Assembly: GCF_009831235.1 (NCBI RefSeq)
Contig: NZ_WUUL01000001.1
Span: 186,001-250,000, forward strand
Length of the DNA: 64,000 nt
Direction of reading: 5' to 3'
Origin: Shimazuella alba
GTDB taxonomy: Bacteria; Bacillota; Bacilli; Thermoactinomycetales; Thermoactinomycetaceae
Positions 19,241 through 26,976 of this stretch are shown here, in pieces. The position numbers and the translations under genes were made by a program. A model generated the notes under the pieces. It made no database searches. It saw nothing but the letters and a program-made list of their open reading frames with translations, and was not told the DNA's origin. How positions within the stretch are numbered: position 1 is the first letter of the stretch; each line of letters opens with the position of its first letter.

Positions 19241-19276
19241 AAAAAACCTTCAACTCATACGAGTGAAGGTTTTTTT
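19241..19276 (-). terminator. Riboswitch-controlled terminator upstream of corA
   Basis: AAAAAACCTTCA / TGAAGGTTTTTT with extension of the stem into the loop and a T run on the minus strand. It lies between the M-box aptamer and corA, so it is the likely expression platform: Mg2+-bound aptamer lets it form. Confidence 0.85.
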
Positions 19277-19299
19277 GCACCATAAAAAAATGTGCAGCC

Positions 19300-19465
19300 G
19301 ACAAAACCTACCTCTCGTCGAGTTTTAGCACTGTATAGCATAGGCTTTATGCCAGCTACGTTAAGAAAGACCTTAAGCCGATCTTTCCTGTTAAACCCAT
19401 TGGCGTCTTTCGACATTTTTGGGCAGTAGCCTGTCTCTATACAGGAGCCTCACCTAACGGTAAGT
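19300..19465 (-). ncRNA. M-box (ykoK) magnesium riboswitch
   Basis: The minus strand carries the conserved M-box blocks in order: CCGTTAGGTGAGGCTCCTGT, then GCTACTGCCCAAAAATGTC, GAAAGACGCCAATGGGT, a variable stem, then TAGCTGGCATAAAGCCTATG and CTATACAGTGCTAAAACTCG. This is the Mg2+-sensing aptamer found upstream of mgtE, corA and ykoK genes. It lies 5' of the terminator and corA. Confidence 0.95.
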
Positions 19466-19484
19466 TAATTTTAATTCCTTTTAT

Positions 19485-19514
19485 ACTATACGCATATCTA
19501 CATAGATGCGTCAA
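19485..19514 (-). promoter_or_regulatory. Sigma-A promoter of the M-box/corA transcript
   Basis: On the minus strand TTGACG (19509-19514), 18 bases, TATAGT (19485-19490), placed just upstream of the first conserved M-box base. Confidence 0.7.
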
Positions 19515-19704
19515 ATATAAATTGATGCTTTTTTGGTCATAAATTTATTTTTAGATTTTCGTACACATCTTTTCAAGGACAGAAAAAATGAACTCATGTT
19601 TTTCATTCCTGTTCATTTTACACCAAAATTTTTTCATAGCTAAATTCGAGCATCCAGCATTAACAGATACACTTGTATTTTCACGAGAAAGAGTAGGAAA
19701 ACCG

Positions 19705-19975
19705 ATGAAAGTTCACATTTTCTCTAACGAATCCCACTTGTTTAACCGGTTTGTACTTGGAAAGAGTGCAAAGCAATTCATAGCAGAACGAGGGTTAGAT
19801 AGTGATATCACTTCGATTCAACCCGATCTCAGCAAGGAAGAGATTAACTACATTCAAAAGCTGCAAAACGTTATTATTGGATTGATCATGCCGGATTAAG
19901 TTATGCAGAGCGTAAAGAGAAATTAACTAAGCATTATAGCCGCTTGAAAAATATCAAACTCATCAAAGGAGCCTA
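19705..19975 (+). pseudogene. Unrecognised phage-like gene, frameshifted
   Basis: Reads MKVHIFSNESHLFNRFVLGK and continues to a stop at 19899. A one-base shift around 19870-19885 restores a coding frame, WIDHAGLSYAERKEKL...KNIKLIKGA, that ends at 19975. The late SYAERKEKLTKHYSRLKN helix looks like part of a small phage regulator, but I do not know the family. Either a frameshift mutation or programmed shifting; mutation is more likely because no slippery heptamer is evident. Confidence 0.4.
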
Positions 19976-20053
19976 ATTTAATAGCCATGTAACATTTTTG
20001 CATCAAAGAGCTTATATACAAGTCGGAATATTCTTCTATTGGAGGCGGAGAGA

Positions 20054-20200
20054 ATGAACACACTGAAACAGCAAACAAAACCATCGCCCGAAGCGATTCA
20101 AAATGCTCTTCTTATCTTGTGGCGAGCATGCGAAAGGATCAAGAAGGAAGAAGCTAAGGAGATGATATCAAATGTTCGGACGAATCGGCAAGGTGTATAA
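20054..20200 (+). CDS. Hypothetical 48-residue protein
   Basis: Short but well started: GGAGGCGG seven bases before ATG. Encodes a basic/acidic helical peptide ending ERIKKEEAKEMISNVRTNRQ. No family recognised. It overlaps the next small ORF, which begins inside its 3' end, so the two are translationally coupled as in phage early regions. Confidence 0.5.
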   Translation: MNTLKQQTKPSPEAIQNALLILWRACERIKKEEAKEMISNVRTNRQGV

Positions 20201-20297
20201 CGGCACACCCCTTCCCATACAGGGGGTACATATGAGAGCACCAATCTATAGAAACAAAGCTTTAACCATTGTTCCAAAGCTGAAGCTTGATTTATAA
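20172..20297 (+). CDS. Hypothetical 41-residue protein, coupled
   Basis: Begins with ATG eight bases after AAGGAG inside the previous ORF and ends at TAA 20295-20297. Sequence MFGRIGKVYNGTPLPI with a basic C terminus. No family recognised; supported by its ribosome binding site and overlap rather than by homology. Confidence 0.4.
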   Translation: MFGRIGKVYNGTPLPIQGVHMRAPIYRNKALTIVPKLKLDL

Positions 20298-20310
20298 ACC
20301 AGAACGGAAA

Positions 20311-20460
20311 ATGCTTGGATTCAATGGACTAGGAGCTAGACCAAACACTTTAGGTTACATTGTCGCAGGTATCCAGTTTTTAAAATCCTTCCGAGAGGAG
20401 AGGGGAACGCAAATGAGTAAAACCTTGAGTCAAAAAGTTATCTCCATCATGAAAAGTTGA
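20311..20460 (+). CDS. Hypothetical 49-residue protein
   Basis: Starts at ATG 20311 fourteen bases after the previous stop; a downstream in-frame ATG at 20413 also has a GGAGAGGGG-type site, so only the last 15 residues might be made. Middle segment YIVAGIQFLKSFREERG. Unknown function. Third in a run of tiny ORFs. Confidence 0.3.
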   Translation: MLGFNGLGARPNTLGYIVAGIQFLKSFREERGTQMSKTLSQKVISIMKS

Positions 20461-20650
20461 ATTCTATACGGAGAAGTAAAGTCGAGCGAATGTAACCGAA
20501 GCAAAGTATAGAGATATCAATCAAGCATTACCAGAGTTAGAAAAAGCAGCACTTCTGGAGATTGCAAAACCCAAGAACGTAAGGAATCAAAAAATAAACA
20601 AGCATCGTAGAGGGAGAAAAACTCTCTCTACCAATATGGAGGTGTGTGAT

Positions 20651-21079
20651 ATGAACATATTCCGGTTAGAACGTTTCCCTGCATTTGTGGATTGGGAGGA
20701 GTTGAGCAACGTCACAGTGATAGCTCAAAACGAAGAGGAAGCAAGAATGAGAGCTTACTTACATTTTGAAGCCTACAAATACGCTCCTGAACTGTTCGAT
20801 TCAGATAAATGCATCTTGGCTGAGTTTGAAGGACTTGAACAAAAGGTCGCATATATGAGAGATGTAAAAGGAATGACTTTAATAGAGAGAGCTGCTGATC
20901 TTGGTTACAGTTACATTTGGATAAAGAAGATTAGTTCTAGGACATGGAAGCAGTATGCCAAGAATATACTAATGTCTAGATTTGTTTGCAATAGGATGAA
21001 TAAGATGAAGTATTGCTTTTTGAATATAAGGTGTCTATATTCTTTATCTTATGGCAATTTAGGATTAAAATATAATTAA
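20651..21079 (+). CDS. Hypothetical protein, 142 aa
   Basis: Clear start: GGAGGTG six bases before ATG. The N-terminal half FRLERFPAFVDWEELSNVTV and AQNEEEARMRAYLHFEAYKY looks like a compact phage-type alpha/beta domain; TLIERAADLGYSYIWIKKIS could be a helix pair. The last 35 residues are Cys- and Met-rich and of poorer coding quality, so the original stop may have been lost. A TAGAGGGAG hairpin (20609-20631) precedes it. Function unknown. Confidence 0.5.
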   Translation: MNIFRLERFPAFVDWEELSNVTVIAQNEEEARMRAYLHFEAYKYAPELFDSDKCILAEFEGLEQKVAYMRDVKGMTLIERAADLGYSYIWIKKISSRTWKQYAKNILMSRFVCNRMNKMKYCFLNIRCLYSLSYGNLGLKYN

Positions 21080-21120
21080 GTATCTCCATAAGCGGAGATG
21101 TATTTGACTGGGGAATGCCC

Positions 21121-21525
21121 ATGATTTCCAAGAAGTTTTCCTGTCTCGGTCTCGGCTCAGTCGTGCTGACCACCCTCCTCACCACGGGATGTTCATCGAT
21201 GTCCTTTGGTACTTACGGTGTGGTTCCGCCAGAGGAAGGGCAAAAGGGTGTGATCGCTGCTTGGGAGAACAAGGCAGCGAACGTTAAGTGCGGGGAGAAC
21301 TCGTACCCTGTCTACAAGGACAAGGATCGCGACGAGGATCACGACTGCATTGTGATTTCCAAGAAGTCCAAGCAGAAGCCGGTGTACGACAAGGATCTGG
21401 TCAACAAGTACCCGTGCAAGGGAGACAAGGAGTTCTTGGCGTACGTCGAGAGTCGAAAGGACCTTGTCTTCTGCTTCCACTACAAGCGGACGAGCCAGAA
21501 GCCGAACCCGAAGAAGTTCTACTAA
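21121..21525 (+). CDS. Putative foreign lipoprotein, GC-rich
   Basis: 134 aa. Signal MISKKFSCLGLGSVVLTTLL followed by TTGCSS, a lipobox; the mature part is Lys/Asp-rich with four further cysteines (VKCGEN, HDCIV, YPCKG, FCFHY) that could pair. Codons end mostly in C or G, sharply unlike the neighbours, so the gene was acquired from a higher-GC source. ATG 21115 is an alternative start. No family recognised. A hairpin with GGTGGGTAG arms follows at 21606-21656. Confidence 0.6.
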   Translation: MISKKFSCLGLGSVVLTTLLTTGCSSMSFGTYGVVPPEEGQKGVIAAWENKAANVKCGENSYPVYKDKDRDEDHDCIVISKKSKQKPVYDKDLVNKYPCKGDKEFLAYVESRKDLVFCFHYKRTSQKPNPKKFY

Positions 21526-21605
21526 TCGGGAATGAGGACGGAATCTGAACCCTAAGTCATCCAAGTTCATAGAGTCAAAGGGTTCTGAAAGTAACCAGTC
21601 ATAGT

Positions 21606-21656
21606 GGTGGGTAGTAATTCTCTTAGGATTTGGTCTACAGAGGATCGCTACCCACC
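21606..21656 (+). terminator. Long GC-rich hairpin, probable terminator
   Basis: GGTGGGTAG (21606-21614) pairs with CTACCCACC (21648-21656), followed by GCGTGCTTTTAC. It lies 80 bases past the GC-rich lipoprotein gene. Confidence 0.45.
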
Positions 21657-21846
21657 GCGTGCTTTTACTGGAATGAGGGCGATATCGTTCTATAAAGAAA
21701 AAGCATGGCGCAAATGCTGTCATGTTTATTTTGTTTTTAGCGTGGATTGTGTGAGAGCAATAAGTATACCAAGAGTATACTATCATCTTGATTTATCCAT
21801 GATATGATGGTATCAAGCAAATTTAACATTCAAATCCTAGGTATAG

Positions 21847-21890
21847 CAGGAGTGATTAGGAAGAAGCCTAGTCGCTCTTGTTATTTGTTT
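21847..21890 (+). terminator. Hairpin followed by T-rich tract
   Basis: CAGGAGTGATTAGG pairs with CCTAGTCGCTCTTG (three G-T pairs), six-base loop, then TTATTTGTTT. A terminator for rightward transcription. Confidence 0.6.
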
Positions 21891-21917
21891 ATGGAAAATT
21901 CTTTATATCTAAAAGTG

Positions 21918-21961
21918 CGACACGACCTAGATTCCTGGTGGTAGGATCGAAGGTCGTGTCG
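21918..21961 (-). terminator. Terminator of the leftward 206-aa gene
   Basis: CGACACGACCT pairs with AGGTCGTGTCG. On the minus strand the stem is followed by CACTTTT and lies 15 bases past the stop of the gene at 21976. Confidence 0.7.
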
Positions 21962-21975
21962 TTGCCACCTAATTG

Positions 21976-22596
21976 TCAGGATACTAGGTGACCATATCCA
22001 GCTCGCTTCAGCGCCAAGGGGGCAAATTCGTGAGCCAGCTCCATGTTGGGCTGAGCAACAGTACCGGAAGCTACAAGGGCATATGTGTCCTGCACAGTCG
22101 CTTCTAGCAATGCGATTTCGTCTGGATTGTCATAGGAGTTTTTCCACTCCTGAGAGGTTGGCGACCACCCGATGTCGAGTAGCTTGTCGTCGGGCATACG
22201 GACAACGGCGTGGCAGAAACCGAAAGCCCATCCTTTTTGGGGTTCGAATTCGGATTCATAGTACCTACGCCATTGAGCAACAGTGCGTCCGTCCCATTCA
22301 GCAGCCCATTCTGGTGGCATTTGTCCATCAGATGCGCAGAAAATCCACACCATAGGCAAGCCGGTCTGTTTGGAGATAGCATGAGCCAGAGCGTAGCACT
22401 GACCAGTCCGGTATACCTGAATGACTTTTTTGGTGATGACACCTCGACGAGGGATGCTGATCGTTGTAATTTGATCGTTCTTAATGACTTCAACGATCTC
22501 CTTGCTCTGTGAGGAGCGGAGTTTCCGAGAAAACACTGACAGTTCCTTTGCTCGAACCAAATTGTAGGTGACAACTCTTTTTTTAGAAAACCACAA
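21976..22596 (-). CDS. Uncharacterised protein with papain-like Cys-His-Asp pattern
   Basis: 206 aa. The segment GQCYALAHAISKQTGLPMVW places a cysteine at the start of a helix; about 65 residues later GFCHAVVRMPDDKLLDIGW gives a histidine on a strand and an aspartate on the next. That spacing fits small papain-fold (cysteine-protease-like) proteins seen in phages and actinobacteria. Catalysis is inferred only. Codon use is richer in G and C than the chromosome. The 5' end abuts the truncated pentapeptide gene and no good ribosome binding site is visible, so the N terminus may be fused or lost. Confidence 0.55.
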   Translation of the reverse strand: MWFSKKRVVTYNLVRAKELSVFSRKLRSSQSKEIVEVIKNDQITTISIPRRGVITKKVIQVYRTGQCYALAHAISKQTGLPMVWIFCASDGQMPPEWAAEWDGRTVAQWRRYYESEFEPQKGWAFGFCHAVVRMPDDKLLDIGWSPTSQEWKNSYDNPDEIALLEATVQDTYALVASGTVAQPNMELAHEFAPLALKRAGYGHLVS

Positions 22597-22609
22597 AATA
22601 GTAAACTGG

Positions 22610-23030
22610 TCAACAAATTATACGATAAATAGATGCTTCGATTAATTGCACACCAGATAGGTTATATTGATACAATTTTTGATGTCTTAAAGATGTATAA
22701 GACCAATTCCCACCTTTAATAGAAACCTCAGACATGTTTGCTTCCCCAAATGTAGAACCTGTAATTTTATATTTTTGGAATACTGCTACAAATAAATTTG
22801 CCCCATCAAATTTGTAATTAGTGAAGGCAGTATTTTTATGGTTAGACGAATGTAAAGAACTATTAAGAAAATGGCAATGATTGAATAGATAACTAGTAGT
22901 GTTAACTTCTTGTAGGTCAGCATAATTAAAGTTGCAGGAAGTGAACAGGCAGTTTTTAAAATTAGATACAGGTAGTCTTTTATGGCTAAAAGTCATCATT
23001 AATAAATTCACGATCTATCCAGTTTCGCAT
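22610..23030 (-). pseudogene. Pentapeptide-repeat protein pseudogene
   Basis: Repeats with a central F or L can be read: FKNCLFTSCNFNYADLQEV, FNHCHFLNSS, FDGANLFVAVF, STFGEANMSEVSIKGGNWS, NLSGVQLIEASIY. The start MRNWIDREFINDDF is joined by a frameshift to SHKRLPVSNFKN. The C terminus stops abruptly after IEASIY, where relatives continue with more repeats, and the next leftward gene begins at once, so the 3' part was replaced. AT-rich like the host, unlike the gene downstream. Confidence 0.75.
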
Positions 23031-23233
23031 ATAACATTTCTTCCCTTTATTATTGGAATAAAGTCATTATATATAGCCACCGCTACGAAGGACACGATGA
23101 TGTGGTTGCCTTATCGGACAAAATATCTCCTTATCAGATTGCTTAGTATTTTACTTATAAGGTACGAAATCAATTGTTATCATTTTATGCTAGTAAGCAC
23201 TTTGTTCCTGCTTGATACTATTTGTAGAACCAG

Positions 23234-23263
23234 AGATGGTGACTGCTTATGCAGTCACCATCT
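23234..23263. terminator. Perfect 13-base hairpin
   Basis: AGATGGTGACTGC, four-base loop, GCAGTCACCATCT. Downstream of the leftward hydrolase gene; no strong T run, so terminator function is likely but not certain. Confidence 0.55.
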
Positions 23264-23291
23264 GAGATCGATTCTCTAATCTACCTTGGAA

Positions 23292-24029
23292 TCAAGGAGA
23301 AAGAAACGATTCAATTGCGTTGACGATCTTCTGCTTCTCTCCTTCATTGGGGGTATGACGACCCTCTGGGAAATAGACAGTCTTGCACATTCCTCGAACC
23401 TGACGTTCAATGGATTTCGCACTTTTTCCCTTGACAGAAGCATCCTGACTAGCTTGGAAGAGCAGAAGGGGAACAGATACCTTAGGAAGGATCTTTTTTC
23501 CCTTTCGAGTGATGGTTGCAAGATCACGTACGTTGCTCCATGCTACGAACTGGTTGGAGCCAGGTTCTCCTCCCTTATGCAGCAACTTGGTAACTCGATG
23601 CATGAAAGGCATCCTAGACAGATAAAGAGGGACACTGAACTTCCAGTGGAGATGATATGGAGCATTCACCATACCAACTCCCACAATCTTACGAAGATCC
23701 ATCTCTTCTTTCTGGAGTTCTTCCAGAGCGAGGAGAATGAGATACCCGCTCATGGAGTGTCCAATTGGAAAGATACGCGAGACATCTTCCCGATTGATCA
23801 TCTGAGACAGCTGCTTCTTGACATCTTCCTTCCAATTCACATGGGAAAATCTAGCCAATTCCAACGCCTTCGTCTCTTCATTTGAAGAATGGAATGCATG
23901 TCCAGACAGGGTGAGGGAACAAACTTCATCAATCTTTCCTTCTGTGAAACTAGGAAGTGCAAACTTCTCAGGAGAAGCCGTCCAGCCATGTACTTCAACA
24001 ACAATTGTTTTACCGTTTGCGTAACTCAT
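23292..24029 (-). CDS. Alpha/beta hydrolase
   Basis: 245 aa. Oxyanion segment VEVHGWTASPEKF near the N terminus, nucleophile elbow GHSMSGYL (Ser near 110), a likely acid at SQDASVKG and the catalytic histidine in EGRHTPNEGE. Substrate unknown; an esterase or lipase-like enzyme is most probable. RBS AAAGGA before ATG 24029. Codon use is more G/C-ending than the chromosomal genes, so it may have arrived with the other foreign genes here. A TGCCCACGGTGGGCA hairpin lies just upstream. Confidence 0.75.
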   Translation of the reverse strand: MSYANGKTIVVEVHGWTASPEKFALPSFTEGKIDEVCSLTLSGHAFHSSNEETKALELARFSHVNWKEDVKKQLSQMINREDVSRIFPIGHSMSGYLILLALEELQKEEMDLRKIVGVGMVNAPYHLHWKFSVPLYLSRMPFMHRVTKLLHKGGEPGSNQFVAWSNVRDLATITRKGKKILPKVSVPLLLFQASQDASVKGKSAKSIERQVRGMCKTVYFPEGRHTPNEGEKQKIVNAIESFLSP

Positions 24030-24306
24030 CCGGATTCCTTTGATCTCTGATTGCCCACGGTGGGCAGATCTATGTTGATTTTATCAAAGGCATAATCAAC
24101 AGCACAATAGAAGAAATTTTTTGTGCTTGGGAATCAGTGATGGATTTTACCATTAGGTTGCCAAAATGGAATTAGATATTATCCAGGTTCGTATCATGAA
24201 TTTGGAGCCAGAGTACAAAGAGCTTAGTATCTAATTAGTTGACGAGTTGAGAAATATTCGGTTACTATATAGTATAAATTTTCTACTGTAAAACATGGAG
24301 TAAAGA

Positions 24307-24576
24307 ATGGAAATGTTCAGGAATCTAATTATCCTTGAAGATGATGATTTTGATTCAGATCTGAAACAGAAGAAAATTAATACTCCTGATGATGAGCAAC
24401 TTGTCATTAGATGGTATGAAGTTCTCCCGGTTCAGTGCCATATTGGACCCCCAAATCAAAAGATTCTGGATGTTTATCGTTTGGTTAAGGACGGGAAGAA
24501 GTGGCGTGAATTTCTTGCTAAACGATTGCGTCCATGTGAGTCTGCCAAACATTCGAGAATAATGCGTTGTAGTTGA
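24307..24576 (+). CDS. Hypothetical 89-aa protein
   Basis: ATG follows GGAG at a good distance. Acidic N terminus ILEDDDFDSDLKQKK, then RWYEVLPVQCHIGPPNQ and KILDVYRLVKDGKKWREFL, which reads as a small globular domain. No family recognised. It is followed by its own hairpin terminator, the same pattern as the other single foreign genes in this window. Confidence 0.5.
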   Translation: MEMFRNLIILEDDDFDSDLKQKKINTPDDEQLVIRWYEVLPVQCHIGPPNQKILDVYRLVKDGKKWREFLAKRLRPCESAKHSRIMRCS

Positions 24577-24603
24577 GTCGTCTTACTGCTGATCAGCTCA
24601 TAA

Positions 24604-24651
24604 TCCCTCAAGTTGACATCATGAAATGGACAGCTTGAGGGACGTACTTTT
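24604..24651 (+). terminator. Terminator after the 89-aa ORF
   Basis: TCCCTCAAG (24604-24612) pairs with CTTGAGGGA (24634-24642), then CGTACTTTTG. Confidence 0.65.
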
Positions 24652-25190
24652 GCATAGGAATACAGCGGTCAGATCACTTTTTCTTTATATTGCGCTAGCC
24701 ACCTCTACGAGGTTAAATCCGAGAAATATAGCTCTGATTATACATTATCATTCCTAGGCTTCCGAGTATAAGGAATTAGGTGAATTAACTTGCAAAGCTT
24801 AAATCCTGACCTAAACGGTTTATTGAGGTGGGTATCATAGTCCTAGTCATGAGGGATATTCACCATTAACGAGCTCTCTCCATAATTATTTGTATATCGT
24901 GGAGATTGTGCAGAAATCAACTAGGTACTGTTGTAGGGTTAAACAACTCTTCGGATTTAATTTGTTGAAAAGATCAGCAAGAGTATATGAAGCATGGAAT
25001 CCTACTACAGGTCGCTTTCCGATAGGTTATCATTCCGTTTGGTACCGTTCGCAGCTGTGTTAGCAAATCCACAAAATAAATCGTATGGTCCTAACGCTTA
25101 GACGCATTTTTTATTTCGTAATCGAAGGTGAATAATGTGATGGGAAACTGAATCAAAACAGAATTCATTTTGTGAACATTTCATCGAGGT
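24652..25190. other. Non-coding stretch, nothing identified
   Basis: No frame longer than about 35 codons with a ribosome binding site. One short reading (YEAWNPTTGRFPIGYHSVWY near 24985-25050) has protein-like character and may be the stub of a lost gene. No repeat or hairpin of note. Confidence 0.4.
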
Positions 25191-25424
25191 AGGAAATGCA
25201 TCTGAAGCTGTATTTTGAGCTGTTTTCGCGTGTCTCCACACCTGAGGACAAGCGCATCCTGCTGGCCCGTATGCAGGAAAGGAAGCAAAGGGATTTCGGT
25301 TCTGGTGATGTGTCCGGACATATCCCGGATTAATGTCAAGTTTCCTCTGGTGATCTACACTCCTGTCAGGAATCTCCTTTCCTGGTTCTTCTACCAGCTG
25401 AAAGAATTCATCAAGACACACATG

Positions 25425-25775
25425 AGATGGTTGGAATTCAATTTGAGTTAGGGAATTCAGCGTACACGAGCCAAACTTGCAAAAAATATCATCACGCCAA
25501 GGCGAATGGAAATGGTCTCCAATTCAAATGCAAGGAATGAGGATACATACACCATGCCGTCTTAACGGAGCACTTCACATCAAAAATAGTAGCCTAGTGT
25601 ACAGCTAAAAGATATGCCGCCGTCCCTGTAGATACATTCTAACTGTATGGAAGAATGAGGTGATGACACACCCTTTCACTTGGGCGTTGTGCAAAACGGA
25701 AACGAGTCGCGGACGCTAATGACTTAAGAATTTCAATGCTTTAGCCGTGTGAAGTGTCAATATTCTAATTTATGT
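25425..25775 (+). pseudogene. Second TnpB remnant with right end
   Basis: The C-terminal TnpB zinc-ribbon region is readable: GIQFELGNSAYTSQTCKKYH, then HAKANGNGLQFKCKE, a TGA, then GYIHHA; the normal form is CxxCxxxxKANRKGLQFxCxxCGY. Downstream, GACTTAAGAATTTCAATGCTTTAGCCGTGTGAAGTGTCAA (read in two parts) matches the IS200/IS605 right-end/guide-scaffold hairpin in degenerate form. The N-terminal two thirds are missing; 25197-25451 upstream has two short frames (FELFSRVSTPEDKRILLARM; VKFPLVIYTPVRNLLSWFFY) that I cannot place. Confidence 0.7.
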
Positions 25776-25786
25776 AAAGAGAGTTT

Positions 25787-26776
25787 TTGTTCAATGAGTT
25801 CACTTTCCTAGTAAGTAGCTTCATCACAATAAATGAAATAATCTCAAATGACAATGAGGTGTTTACTATTTTAACTTGGTTAATCACATTGATTATAGCT
25901 GGGTTGATTGTCATGTTTTCTGTTGAACAATGGCGTTCAAAAGCGCCTAATCGAGGTATATGGTTGCTTGATACAGGATCGAAGGTCTTATTTTTTGCTA
26001 TGCTTTTTCTTATAGGCAGATGGGATATTTATAGCTATTATTTACGTTTTATTGTCCCGGTCTTGTTCCTGTTTATCGTGGTAAAATCTTATTTTCAGGT
26101 TAAACATTTGCCTTGGGGTTTATCGAGTACAAATACAGTAGAGAAATTTTCGATAGGTATTCGCTTAATGGTTGCGTTAATTTTCGGTTTTTTTGTTGTC
26201 TCTGCTTTAAAAGGGTATTCTTATCCAACAAACTTCATTCATTTAAGTTCCCCCCTGAAAAATGGAACTTATTATGTGGGACATGGAGGTAGTTCGACTC
26301 AAATCAATTACCATAACAGCCATCCTTCACAGGCTTTTGCTCTTGATATATTAAAACTAAATCGTATAGGTATTCGAGCTAATGGACTTGCTCCCAAGGA
26401 CTTAAATCAGTATGAAATTTACGGTGAAACAATCTATAGTCCTTGTGAAGGAAAGATTATCAAGGTTGTTGATGGATTAAAAGAGCTTGAACCTAATCAA
26501 ATGAACAATCAAACAAAAAATTATAGGAAAAAGAATCCAAGTGGTAATTCTGTTGTGATTCAATGTAAAGGTGTAGAAATAACTATTGCACATATGATAC
26601 CTAAAAGTATAAAAGTGAAACAAGGACAGCAAGTTAGAGATGGAATGGCAATTGGTAAAGTAGGTAATTCAGGAAATTCTTCTGAACCACATTTACATAT
26701 TCATGCCGAGAAAAACGGGAAAGGAATCCCAGTTCTTATTGACGGAAGTTTTCTGAAACGAAATAGCTTATTCTAA
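25787..26776 (+). CDS. Membrane-anchored M23-family peptidase
   Basis: 329 aa. Four hydrophobic segments in the first 155 residues anchor it; the C-terminal half is a LytM/M23 fold with the HPSQAFALD metal motif (H and D ligands), YSPCEGKIIKVVDG, a GNSVVIQ strand, IAHMIPKS and the catalytic HLHIHAE. All zinc-site residues are present, so it should be an active peptidoglycan-type or peptide endopeptidase facing outside. It starts at TTG 25787 with a weak site; the first residues carry no conserved signal. It begins 12 bases after the TnpB right end. Confidence 0.82.
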   Translation: MFNEFTFLVSSFITINEIISNDNEVFTILTWLITLIIAGLIVMFSVEQWRSKAPNRGIWLLDTGSKVLFFAMLFLIGRWDIYSYYLRFIVPVLFLFIVVKSYFQVKHLPWGLSSTNTVEKFSIGIRLMVALIFGFFVVSALKGYSYPTNFIHLSSPLKNGTYYVGHGGSSTQINYHNSHPSQAFALDILKLNRIGIRANGLAPKDLNQYEIYGETIYSPCEGKIIKVVDGLKELEPNQMNNQTKNYRKKNPSGNSVVIQCKGVEITIAHMIPKSIKVKQGQQVRDGMAIGKVGNSGNSSEPHLHIHAEKNGKGIPVLIDGSFLKRNSLF

Positions 26777-26883
26777 TTAGGTATGCAGATAGATAATAGT
26801 ACGAAGAAGATAAATGAATGACTTTAACTTCATCCAACTATAAGTTTTGCTAAAGAATTATGTTCCTATAATGATCAGCAAAC

Positions 26884-26938
26884 AAAAAAAGCTACTGCCC
26901 ATAAATGTTGAAAGACGTTAATGGGCAGTAGCTTTTTT
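26884..26938. terminator. Bidirectional terminator
   Basis: AAAAAAGCTACTGCCCAT pairs with ATGGGCAGTAGCTTTTTT; T runs on both strands. Shared by the M23 gene (+) and the alcohol dehydrogenase (-). Confidence 0.9.
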
Positions 26939-26976
26939 TTATGAAGCAGTTTCACCTAACAGGTTTATACCCTTTG

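Noticed and set aside
21193-21786. 197-codon minus-strand ORF across the GC-rich lipoprotein
   Set aside because: Antisense frame of a GC-rich gene; Arg/Leu-rich text typical of shadow frames and no start signal.
22104-22616. 170-codon open frame overlapping the papain-like gene on the same strand
   Set aside because: It is the shifted frame of the same gene, with low-complexity residues and no ribosome binding site. The 206-aa frame has the coherent motifs.
23286-23885. 199-codon plus-strand ORF antisense to the alpha/beta hydrolase
   Set aside because: The minus-strand frame has the complete hydrolase motifs; the plus frame has none.
20000-25800. Intact prophage
   Set aside because: Phage-like small genes are present, but no integrase, terminase, capsid, tail or lysis gene, and no att repeats were seen.
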